From DATKMP01 sp963790045 (GTDB taxonomy: Bacteria; Bacteroidota; Ignavibacteria; UBA10030): a stretch of DNA of 64,000 nt. Positions 56,193 to 64,000 of this stretch are shown here, in pieces (position 1 is the first letter of the stretch; every line of letters begins with the position of its first letter). The translations under genes were made by a program, and so were the position numbers. Where the stretch lies: assembly GCA_963790045.1 (NCBI GenBank), contig CAWBMS010000007.1:186001-250000 (forward strand), read 5' to 3'. The notes under the pieces are model-generated. The model saw only the letters and a program-made list of their open reading frames with translations. It searched no databases and was not told the DNA's origin.

Positions 56193-57978
56193 ATGGATCG
56201 TCAATCAACAATAGGTTTTGTACTCATTTTTGTTGTGCTCGTTGCATGGATGTGGCTGAACTCGCCGAAACCGCAGCAGCAAGCGCCACACGATAAAATT
56301 GTGAAGCATGAAAAAAGATTCGGTGAAAGCAGAAAACGCCTTATCCGCCGAAACGATACCCACAGATACAATTGTCAAACCCAACGCCTATGGGAAATAT
56401 TTTTCGGCGCGTGCAACGGGCATCGAAAAAATTATTACCATTGAAACAGAACTCTACCGCGCTGAACTTTCCAGCAAGGGCGGCATTGTTAAAACGTGGG
56501 AGTTAAAAAATTATCAGACGTGGGATGGAAAGCCGGTCCAACTTGTTGACTATGATCACCAAGGCGACCTATCTATTTTATTAACAACAGCCGATGGTCG
56601 TGTGATTAACACGCATGATTTGTATTTTGATGTTACCGCGCCGGAAACGACAATAAAGAGAACCGGAAACTTTGAATTTGAAATAACATTTTCTTTGCCT
56701 GCTTCTAACGGCGGAAAACTTATCAAGCGGTTGAAGTTTCATAATGGCGAATATGGATTTGACACGAAGATTCAACTTGAGAATTTGTCATCCGTTGTAG
56801 CCAACTATCAATATGAAGTTGTTTGGGAACATGGTATCCGTTATGCAGAGCGTAACAGTGTTGAAGAATCAAGTTTTGCAGAAGGGTATGCCTACGCAGG
56901 CGGTGAACTTACACAAATCGACGCAACAAAGATTGATCAAAAAGAGCAGAAGGAAGTTTCTGGCGCCGTGAATTGGGTTGCGACGCGCGATAAATATTTT
57001 GGTGTTGCTCTTATTCCGGTTGATGTTATTAGTGAAGGCGCTTATCTTGAAGGCAGCCGTAAGGCAACACCAAACAACGGTTCACAGGAATCTTATGCGG
57101 TCTCGTTAAAGATGCCATTTAAGGGTGGTGCAAGCGAAGGGGCGACAATTAAAGTTTTCCTTGGTCCATTACAGCACAGTCTTCTCAAATCATACAATAT
57201 TGGATTAGAAAGCGTCATGAGTCTTGGCTGGGCATGGTTGGTGCGTCCAATTTCAGAATATATTATGCTGCCGATCTTTTTGGCGATTCATTATGTCGTT
57301 TCAAATTGGGGTTTAGTCATTATCCTCTTTTCGATTCTTATAAAACTTGCGCTGCACCCGCTTTCAAAAAAACAAATGGAATCGATGAAGAAAATGCAAA
57401 AGCTTCAACCGATGATGGATGAGATGCGAGAAAAATACAAAGATGATCCGCAGCGAATGAATCAGGCAGTGATGAATCTTTACAAAGAGTATGGCGTCAA
57501 TCCTGCCGGTGGATGTTTACCGTTGTTGTTGCAGCTTCCGATTATGTACGCGCTGTATGCAGTGTTTCGCGGCGCCATTGAATTACGCCATGCAAGCTTC
57601 TTCTGGTGGATTACTGATCTATCCAGTCCCGATGTGATCTATACATTACCGTTTAGTGTTCCGATCTTGGGAAGAGAACTGAGCGGCATCGCCCTACTGA
57701 TGGGAATCTCGATGTTCATTCAGCAAAAGCAAACCGTGCAGGACCCGCGGCAGAAAAGCATGGTCTGGATGATGCCGATTATGATGACGTTAATCTTTAA
57801 TAGTTTACCATCCGGATTAAATTTGTACTATGCAGTCTTCAACGTGATTGGAATTGTTCAGCAAATTTTTATCAATAAAAAACATGACGATGAACCACTG
57901 CGTAAAGTAGAGCCGAAAAAGAAAAACCGTGGTGGAATTTTTAAACTTGCTAAAGATATGCCGCGTTTGAAAAAATAA
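56193..57978 (+). CDS. yidC: Membrane protein insertase YidC, broken by one inserted base
   Basis: YidC inserts and folds inner-membrane proteins. The first helix (TIGFVLIFVVLVAWMWL) is followed by a periplasmic beta-sandwich domain (about residues 70-340) and five C-terminal helices with KQMESMKKMQKLQPMMDEMREKY and GCLPLLLQLPIMYALY. The frame breaks in an A run at 56310-56316: one A fewer reads EKDSVKAENALSAET and gives about 595 codons, the size seen in Bacteroidota. The start ATG 56193 has AAGGA upstream. This indel is in a homopolymer, not at GTAC. Confidence 0.93.
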
Positions 57979-58003
57979 GCGAGAAAAACAATATATTATT
58001 TTG

Positions 58004-58036
58004 GAACGCCTTGCACCATGCAGGGCGTTCTTGTTT
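58004..58036 (+). terminator. Terminator after yidC
   Basis: GAACGCC T TGCA and TGCA G GGCGTTC form a 12-bp stem with one T-G pair and a 3-base loop, followed by TTGTTT. It lies 25 bases after the yidC stop and separates the rpmH-yidC unit from mnmE. Confidence 0.75.
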
Positions 58037-58082
58037 ATAGATGGTTGTTAAACGAGAGAGTGTTTCGTACATTTCAAAAATC

Positions 58083-59456
58083 ATGTTGCAACGATTAACA
58101 GACACCATTGCCGCTATTTCCACTCCGATAGGAGAGGGTGGGATTTCTGTCCTTCGCGTTAGTGGTACGCATGCATTTGAGATTGTATCAAAATTGTTTT
58201 CAGGGAAAAAAAATCTTTCAGATGTAGCAACACATACTGCACACGTTGGAAATTTTTCTGACGAATCAAAAAAAAATATCGACGAAGTGGTTTGTACTGT
58301 TTTCAAATTGCCACATAGCTACACAGGTGAAGACACGGTCGAGATAAGTTGTCACGGTGGTATTTTAATAACACGCAGAATTTTGGAATCCCTTATTCAC
58401 ACTGGTGCGCGGCAAGCTGATCCGGGAGAATTTACTCGCAGAGCTTTTCTGAATGGAAAGATGGATCTCTCACAGGCAGAAGCTGTTGCGGATTTAATTC
58501 ATGCACAATCCGACAAAGCAAGACAATCATCGCTTGAGCAACTTGAAGGAGTGTTGTCTGCGAAAATCAAAAAGCTCCGCGAGGATTTAATCCAAACGGT
58601 TGGATTGCTTGAATTGGAGTTAGATTTTGTTGAAGAGGATTTAGAGTTTGTTGATAAGAAAAATGTTGGAACTCAAATCAAGCAAGCAGCGCAAGAAATT
58701 CAAAACCTCATCAATACATATCAAATTGGAAAAGTATATCGTGAAGGCATAAAGGTCGCAATTGTTGGTGCGCCGAATGTTGGAAAATCGAGTTTGCTAA
58801 ACGCACTGCTCAACGAAAATCGTGCTATTGTTACCGATATTCCCGGTACAACCCGTGATTTTATCGAGGAAAAAATTATTATTGAGGGAATACTTTTTCA
58901 ATTAATCGATACGGCAGGGTTACGCGAAACAAGTAATCCGATTGAACAAGAAGGTGTGAAGCGAACCCAAAAAATAATAGAAACTGCAGATGTGGTTTTA
59001 TGGGTAAAAGACGTTTTGAGCCAGCAGGAAAACGAGTATAAAAATTTTGATGGAATAAAGAAGCTTGTTACAGTTTTCAACAAAATTGATCTGTTAGATG
59101 ATTCACAAAGGCAAACGATAAGCAAAGAATTAAATAAAAACGCTGTTTATACTTCTGCCCACACAGGGCGCGGTTTGGAAAATTTAAAACAGACCTTGTA
59201 TAAAATAACGATAAGCGATTTACAAAACGTAGAAAATAATTCCGTGACAGTAACAAATGCAAGACATTTCTCTTCGCTTGGGAGTGCAAAAGAAGCGCTG
59301 GAACGGGCGGCAAAAACCGTACAACAAAAAGAGAGCAACGAATTTATTGCCCTCGAACTTCGCTCTGCGCTTGATTCGCTTGGAGAAATTATCGGCGCCG
59401 TAACGACAGAAGAAATTCTTGATACTATATTTTCAAAATTTTGTATTGGAAAATAA
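58083..59456 (+). CDS. mnmE: tRNA-modifying GTPase MnmE
   Basis: Together with MnmG, this enzyme adds the carboxymethylaminomethyl group to U34 of certain tRNAs. The N-terminal folate-binding domain has DTIAAISTPIGEGGISVLR. The G domain, in mid-protein, has GAPNVGKSSLLNALL, DIPGTTRD, DTAGLRE and FNKIDL. The C-terminus is the invariant CIGK with the catalytic Cys. ATG 58083 gives 457 residues. A parS-like site follows, then mnmG. Confidence 0.96.
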   Translation: MLQRLTDTIAAISTPIGEGGISVLRVSGTHAFEIVSKLFSGKKNLSDVATHTAHVGNFSDESKKNIDEVVCTVFKLPHSYTGEDTVEISCHGGILITRRILESLIHTGARQADPGEFTRRAFLNGKMDLSQAEAVADLIHAQSDKARQSSLEQLEGVLSAKIKKLREDLIQTVGLLELELDFVEEDLEFVDKKNVGTQIKQAAQEIQNLINTYQIGKVYREGIKVAIVGAPNVGKSSLLNALLNENRAIVTDIPGTTRDFIEEKIIIEGILFQLIDTAGLRETSNPIEQEGVKRTQKIIETADVVLWVKDVLSQQENEYKNFDGIKKLVTVFNKIDLLDDSQRQTISKELNKNAVYTSAHTGRGLENLKQTLYKITISDLQNVENNSVTVTNARHFSSLGSAKEALERAAKTVQQKESNEFIALELRSALDSLGEIIGAVTTEEILDTIFSKFCIGK

Positions 59457-59460
59457 AACG

Positions 59461-59476
59461 TGTTTCACGTGAAACC
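59461..59476. promoter_or_regulatory. parS: parS centromere site 1
   Basis: TGTTTCACGTGAAACC matches the ParB-binding consensus TGTTTCACGTGAAACA at 15 of 16 bases. It fills most of the gap between mnmE and mnmG and ends directly before the mnmG start codon. It lies about 4-6 kb from the DnaA-box clusters, where parS sites are normally found. Confidence 0.85.
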
Positions 59477-61390
59477 ATGAATCAAACTCAATTAAATTGT
59501 GATATTGTTATTGCGGGTGGTGGGCATGCTGGTGTAGAGGCAGCGTTAGCCTGTGCTCGGTCTGGCCTAAACGTTTTAATGGTTACTATGGATAATGCGG
59601 CTTTTGGACGAATGTCTTGTAATCCCGCAATCGGAGGAACGGCTAAAGGCCACCTTGTTCGTGAAATAGACGCGCTTGGCGGCGAAATGGGTAAAATTGC
59701 GGACGCAACCGGAATCCATTTCCGCATGTTGAACCAATCCAAAGGTCCGGCCGTGTGGTCGCCCCGAAGTCAAAATGATAGAGAATTGTATTCACAGGAA
59801 GCCGGAAGACGAATTCTTGCTCAGTCCAATATTACGGTCATTCAAAATACCGTGGTTGATATCATTGTAGATAAAAAAAATAATAAAGGGTTTGTGTTAA
59901 AAGGCGTTTTACTTTCCACGGGAGAAAGCATTTCTTGTAAAGCGTTTGTCCTTTGTGCAGGCACATTTTTACGTGGTCTAATGCACACAGGGGAGCAAAG
60001 CAAAATCGGTGGAAGATACGGTGAAAAATCTGCCGAGGGATTAACGCAAAACCTTGAAAGGTTTGGATTTGTCAGCGGCAGGCTTAAAACTGGAACACCA
60101 CCAAGAATTGATTTCAACAGTATTGATTTGACCAACGTTGAACCGCAACCTAGCGATCCCGATCCACAGCCGTTCTCTTTTCAAAATATGCAAATTAACA
60201 ACAAGTTGATTCCGATGTATCTTACACACACCAATAAAGAGACGCATGCGATTCTACGAAAAGGATTTGATCGTTCGCCGTTGTTCACTGGAAGAATTAA
60301 AGGCATTGGACCGCGCTACTGTCCATCTGTCGAAGACAAGGTTAATCGATTTCCGGATAAAGAACGCCATCAAATTTTTCTGGAACCCGAAGGATACAAC
60401 ACCAATGTTGTTTATGTCAACGGATTTTCTACCAGTTTACCGGAAGATATACAGCTTGAAGGAATGAAATCTATTGTTGGGCTTGAAAAAGTAAAAATGC
60501 TAAGGCCGGGCTATGCTGTTGAATACGATTTTTTTCCGCCGCATCAATTAAAATTGTCGTTAGAAACAAAATTTGTCGGCGGATTATTCTTTGCCGGACA
60601 AATCAATGGGACCTCAGGTTATGAAGAAGCTGCATCTCAAGGTTTGATTGCTGGAATAAATTCGGCCCAGTACATAAAAGGAAACGATCCAATTATCCTT
60701 AAAAGATCGGAAGCATATATTGGAGTATTGATTGATGATTTGGTGAACAAAGATACCGCCGAACCTTATCGAATGTTCACGTCGCGTGCAGAATATAGAC
60801 TCTTACTGCGTCAAGATAATGCTGATAGAAGATTGATGAAAATAGGATTTGAGCTTGGACTTATCCAAACCGAAATTTATAAAAGATTAATGGAAAAAGA
60901 AAAATGGATTGAAGAAGGAACCCGTTACCTTGAAAATTTTTCTATCAAGCCACAAAATATTAATTCATATTTTGAGAGCAAAGCAATCGAAACAATTTCT
61001 GAGCCGGAAAAATTATCGAAGTTACTAAAGCGAACATCGGTTCAAATTAAGGATTTGTTTAATTTAGATGTGGTTCGATCAAACGGTTTTGTCTCTGCAC
61101 TTAAACAGCAAGTAGATGTAAAGCTTTATCGCGAAATTCTTGAGCAGATAGAAATTGGGACCAAGTATGAAGGATATATCAATCGCCAGTACGCCGAAAT
61201 CGAAAAGCACAATCGATTTGAATCGCAAAAAATTCCATCAGATTTCAATTATGATAGCATCAAATCTCTTTCAACGGAAGGAAAAGAAAAATTGAAAAAG
61301 GTGACGCCTTCTTCAATCGGTCAGGCATCGCGTATAAGCGGTGTAACGCCGGCAGATGTTTCGGTGTTGTTGGTGTATCTCAAAGGATAG
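59477..61390 (+). CDS. mnmG: tRNA uridine-5-carboxymethylaminomethyl modification enzyme MnmG
   Basis: This is an FAD-dependent partner of MnmE in tRNA U34 modification, 637 residues. The FAD site is DIVIAGGGHAGVEAALACAR; NPAIGGTAKGHLVREIDALGG and GTFLRGLMHTGEQSKIGGR are family signatures; the C-terminal region ends with QASRISGVTPADVSVLLVYL. The ATG at 59477 follows the parS site; the family's N-terminus supports it over the reading from 59441. It is intact. Confidence 0.96.
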   Translation: MNQTQLNCDIVIAGGGHAGVEAALACARSGLNVLMVTMDNAAFGRMSCNPAIGGTAKGHLVREIDALGGEMGKIADATGIHFRMLNQSKGPAVWSPRSQNDRELYSQEAGRRILAQSNITVIQNTVVDIIVDKKNNKGFVLKGVLLSTGESISCKAFVLCAGTFLRGLMHTGEQSKIGGRYGEKSAEGLTQNLERFGFVSGRLKTGTPPRIDFNSIDLTNVEPQPSDPDPQPFSFQNMQINNKLIPMYLTHTNKETHAILRKGFDRSPLFTGRIKGIGPRYCPSVEDKVNRFPDKERHQIFLEPEGYNTNVVYVNGFSTSLPEDIQLEGMKSIVGLEKVKMLRPGYAVEYDFFPPHQLKLSLETKFVGGLFFAGQINGTSGYEEAASQGLIAGINSAQYIKGNDPIILKRSEAYIGVLIDDLVNKDTAEPYRMFTSRAEYRLLLRQDNADRRLMKIGFELGLIQTEIYKRLMEKEKWIEEGTRYLENFSIKPQNINSYFESKAIETISEPEKLSKLLKRTSVQIKDLFNLDVVRSNGFVSALKQQVDVKLYREILEQIEIGTKYEGYINRQYAEIEKHNRFESQKIPSDFNYDSIKSLSTEGKEKLKKVTPSSIGQASRISGVTPADVSVLLVYLKG

Positions 61391-61391
61391 T

Positions 61392-61407
61392 AGTTTCACG
61401 TGGAACA
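61392..61407. promoter_or_regulatory. parS: parS centromere site 2, overlapping the rsmG start
   Basis: Read on the minus strand this is TGTTCCACGTGAAACT, one base from the common parS form TGTTCCACGTGAAACA. The GTG start of rsmG (61400-61402) lies inside it. With the site at 59461 it brackets mnmG, about 1.9 kb apart. Confidence 0.75.
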
Positions 61408-62134
61408 AACCAATAAAATCGGAAACAGAGATGCATTAGAAATTTGGTTCAAAAGTGTCTGTGCTCAAAACGGGTTAGCGATCGACGATGAAAAGCTTAA
61501 ACTTCTTTCCCGTTATGGTGAGTTGTTGTTGGAGTGGAATAAAAAAATCAATTTAATCTCCAGAAAAGATGAAGCAAATATTTGGACTGCGCATCTGTTA
61601 CACTCCACTTCACCACTTTTTTTTCTCAAACTGCCGTCAGATGCAAATGTTCTTGATCTTGGTACGGGCGGTGGATTACCGGGAATTCCTATTAAAATTT
61701 TAAATCCTAACTTTCATCTCATTCTTCTCGATTCAACGAAGAAAAAAATTGATGCAGTAACGGATATCGTTCGGAGACTTGGCCTCACAAACGTAAAAAC
61801 TAAGTGGGGAAGAGCTGAAGAGATTGCTCGTGATGCAAAATATAAACACAAAATCAATATCATAATTGCACGTGCGGTAGCGCCGCTAAATGATTTAGTT
61901 AAATGGTCGTTGCCGTTTCTGGATGGAAGGACAGAGCAAGCAACAGGTAATGTTACGGCTCCGGCTTTGATAACTCTTAAGGGTGGAGATTTAAAAAACG
62001 AAGTTCGTGAAATTCAAAATCACAAACGAATCAAAAATATTCGTATCATTGATATCGTATTAAAAAATTTAATTTTGCCGGAACTCGAAGATAAAAAAAT
62101 AATTGTTGTTGAATTTACGAAAGCAGATTTGTGA
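61400..62134 (+). CDS. rsmG: 16S rRNA (guanine-N7) methyltransferase RsmG
   Basis: This enzyme methylates G527 (E. coli numbering) of 16S rRNA; its loss gives low-level streptomycin resistance in other bacteria. It has 244 residues. Key parts are LLLEWNKKINLIS, LDLGTGGGLPGIPI (SAM binding) and the ARAVAPLNDLVKW region. No ATG fits, so GTG 61400, inside parS site 2, is used. murQ follows with a TGATG overlap. Confidence 0.93.
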   Translation: MEQTNKIGNRDALEIWFKSVCAQNGLAIDDEKLKLLSRYGELLLEWNKKINLISRKDEANIWTAHLLHSTSPLFFLKLPSDANVLDLGTGGGLPGIPIKILNPNFHLILLDSTKKKIDAVTDIVRRLGLTNVKTKWGRAEEIARDAKYKHKINIIIARAVAPLNDLVKWSLPFLDGRTEQATGNVTAPALITLKGGDLKNEVREIQNHKRIKNIRIIDIVLKNLILPELEDKKIIVVEFTKADL

Positions 62135-63094
62135 TGCAACGTCAAGATTTGTTTCAACAGCTAAACGGACTTTCTACGGAACAAAGAAATCCGGCGAGCA
62201 TGGATATCGATGCACGGTCTGTTCAAGAAATTCTTTCGATCATCAATTCGGAGGATAAAAAAGTTGCACTTGCCGTGCAAGAACAAATTCCATACATCGT
62301 ACGCGCTGTGGACGCTGTTGTTCATGCGCTTCAACAGGGCGGAAGACTGATTTATGTTGGAGCAGGAACAAGCGGCCGCCTTGGTGTTCTTGATGCAGCA
62401 GAATGTCCACCGACATTTGGTACAAAACCAGAAATGATACAAGGATTAATTGCCGGCGGTGAGCAGGCGATGTTTCGTGCGCAAGAGGGGGCAGAGGATA
62501 AAGAAAAAAATGGCGCACATGACATCGACAAAAAAGAAGTGGATGGCAGCGATGTTGTTTGTGGAATTGCAGCAAGCGTACGCACGCCGTATGTTGTCGG
62601 AGCAGTGAAGCAAGCAAGGCAGCGAGGCGCAAAAATTATTTACATCACGACGAATCCCCGAACAATATTTGACAAACCGGATTTTGTTGATCTTCAAAAA
62701 ATAATTGATGTCGCTATTTGTCCAGAAGTTGGTCCCGAAGTAATTATGGGATCGACAAGAATGAAGTCCGGCACAGCACAAAAACTTGTTCTCAATATGA
62801 TTACCACGACGGCAATGATCCGGCTTGGAAAAGTGTACCGAGAATATGATGATCGATTTGCAGATGACGAATCAAAAGTTGTATGAGCGCGCAAAACGAA
62901 TTGTGATGACAATCGCCCATGTATCATACGAAGAAGCAGAAAAGGTTTTAACAGCAGCGAACTATCATGTAAAAACCGCGCTGGTCATGATTCAAGCAAA
63001 CGTTAGTTTAGAAGAAGCAACATCCCGGCTTTCTTGTGCGAATGGATTTGTACGTGCAGCGATTGTAAATAAATTTGATGGGAATAAAAAATGA
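62134..63094 (+). CDS. murQ: N-acetylmuramic acid 6-phosphate etherase, broken by one inserted base
   Basis: This enzyme cleaves the lactyl ether of MurNAc-6-phosphate in peptidoglycan recycling. The SIS-domain site is YVGAGTSGRLGVLDAAECPPT, with GIAASVRTPYVVGA and GSTRMKSGTAQKLVLNM. The frame breaks at 62834-62838. Removing one C after GTAC joins RLGKVY to ENMMIDLQMTNQKL and gives about 320 codons, the normal length, ending in a small UBA-like helical tail. ATG 62134 overlaps the rsmG stop; a GTG at 62131 is possible. Confidence 0.93.
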
Positions 63095-63804
63095 AATTGA
63101 TGAATCCACTTTTAGAGATAGAAGACTATCCCCCGTTCGATGGTTTTCCGGCAGAAGGAATAAAATATTTTAAACAACTCAAACGAAACAATAATCGAGA
63201 ATGGTTTGAAAAACATAAATCTGAGTACGAAACATTTGTCAAACCACCGATGCAATCGCTCATCGTTTCATTGCGTCCACACTTTGCACGATTTGCACCG
63301 GAGTTCGATTTGAACCCCAAGCGATCGATTTTTCGCATCTATCGTGACATTCGCTTCAGCGCAGACAAGACACCGTATAAAACTCATATCGCTGCACATT
63401 TTGTTCTTCGCGGCAGACCCAAAGGATTTGTCGGTTCCGGATATTATTTAGAAATTGCGCCGGGGGAAAGTTATGTCGGCGGCGGAATTTATATTCCTGA
63501 TAGCGATCAATTAAAAAAAATCCGAAAGGCAATTGCATTGCATAGCGAAGAATTTTTATCGATTGTAGAAAACAAACGATTTAAAAAAATATTTGCGCCG
63601 TTTGGCTGGAGCACACTGAAAAGAATTCCCAAAGGATTTTCTGAAGATCATCCGATGGCGGAATGGTTGAAGTGTAAGCAATTTTTTGTCGGTCAAGCAT
63701 GGACAGAAAAGCGCGCAATGAGTCCGGAGTTTATCGATGATATTGCCGGCGTGTGCGAGAAAATTACGCCACTGGTGCAGTTTCTAAATGAGGCACTACA
63801 ATAA
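63091..63804 (+). CDS. DUF2461 family protein
   Basis: This is a 237-residue protein of the DUF2461 (TIGR02453) family, common but without an assigned reaction. Recognisable parts are NNNREWFEKHKSEYE near the start, IFRIYRDIRFSADKTPYKTH in the middle and GGGIYIP. It has no signal peptide or membrane helix. The start overlaps the murQ stop as ATGA, so translation is probably coupled. A link to cell-wall recycling is only suggested by position. Confidence 0.88.
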   Translation: MKLMNPLLEIEDYPPFDGFPAEGIKYFKQLKRNNNREWFEKHKSEYETFVKPPMQSLIVSLRPHFARFAPEFDLNPKRSIFRIYRDIRFSADKTPYKTHIAAHFVLRGRPKGFVGSGYYLEIAPGESYVGGGIYIPDSDQLKKIRKAIALHSEEFLSIVENKRFKKIFAPFGWSTLKRIPKGFSEDHPMAEWLKCKQFFVGQAWTEKRAMSPEFIDDIAGVCEKITPLVQFLNEALQ

Positions 63805-63963
63805 TTTTGAATTTGAAATTTATTTAGGGTCACAACGACAAAGAAGAACCAAAAAGCGTTTCTTGCTTCTCCCGCAATTCATCGGTATCTTTTAGTGTAG
63901 AAATAGATTTCCTGAGTATTCGACGGGTGGCACAAAGCCCTCGTTTTGTTTTTGTGGGATCGT

Positions 63964-64000
63964 ATGAGTGAACATTCAACTTCCAATCAACCAATTGAAA
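63964..64000 (+). CDS. Possible start of a gene running off the window
   Basis: ATG 63964 opens a frame (MSEHSTSNQPIE) to the window edge. GGGA lies a few bases upstream. Only 12 codons are visible, so the product cannot be named; 63805-63963 shows no other feature. Confidence 0.25.
   Translation, partial: MSEHSTSNQPIE

Noticed and set aside
3638..63094. Programmed frameshifting as the explanation for the broken genes
   Set aside because: Fourteen genes of unrelated function, no common slippery heptamer with downstream structure, insertions in and beside GTAC, and intact homologues elsewhere in the family argue for sequence error.

Overview
The window is a bacterial chromosome segment centred on a replication origin. 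Genes left of about 53-55 kb run almost entirely on the minus strand and those right of it on the plus strand. The rpmH-rnpA-yidD-yidC-mnmE-mnmG-rsmG side and the dnaA-dnaN-recF-DUF721-gyrB-gyrA side diverge from DnaA-box clusters on both sides of dnaA, and two parS sites lie in the mnmG region. A BBP2-type porin, a GSI-alpha glutamine synthetase, a class I ketol-acid reductoisomerase of the Bacteroidota kind, the citramalate route to isoleucine and moderate GC suggest a member of the Bacteroidota/Chlorobiota (FCB) group, perhaps Ignavibacteria- or Kapabacteria-like. The phylum is an inference; the standard genetic code is seen.

Layout. 0.1-2.7 kb: exported serine hydrolase, SUI1/YciH-like factor, a small unknown protein and tRNA-Gly(CCC). 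3.0-10.0 kb (minus): a nitrogen and signalling cluster in the order porin, APC amino-acid permease, PP2C phosphatase, Ser/Thr kinase, glutamine synthetase (start codon overlapping the kinase stop) and P-II, with a structured leader before the porin. 10.1-15.6 kb (minus): mfd, a Cys-rich exported protein, mgsA and an AmrS-type radical-SAM enzyme. 15.8-18.5 kb: a palindromic repeat, an MFS pump and an AT-rich, probably acquired gene. 18.6-44.5 kb (minus): an 18-gene, 26-kb run with no gap above 60 nt, ilvD-ilvB-ilvN-gltB-gltD-ilvC-cimA-aroF-leuA-leuC-methyltransferase-leuD-proC-leuB-hom-lysC-apgM-thrC. It ends at a strong terminator and begins with a promoter and a 50-codon leader peptide full of Thr, Val, Ile and Leu codons. 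44.6-55.0 kb (minus): gyrA, a glycosyltransferase, gyrB, DUF721, recF, dnaN and dnaA. 55.4-63.8 kb (plus): rpmH through DUF2461.

How it works together. The large run makes Val, Leu, Ile (from citramalate, no ilvA seen) and Thr, supplies Glu (GltBD), completes Pro (ProC) and makes DAHP for aromatics. The leader peptide is rich in codons for exactly the four Thr/branched-chain products, and two mutually exclusive RNA pairings follow it, so attenuation of the whole run is the obvious hypothesis.

Sequence quality. Fourteen otherwise intact genes, including dnaA, gyrA, mfd and yidC, are broken by single-base changes. All 18 events read as insertions, and 13 fall in or within a few bases of a GTAC tetranucleotide, most often duplicating one of its four bases. 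This looks like a systematic consensus error, possibly caused by modified GTAC sites in native DNA, not real gene decay. Those genes are annotated below across the break.
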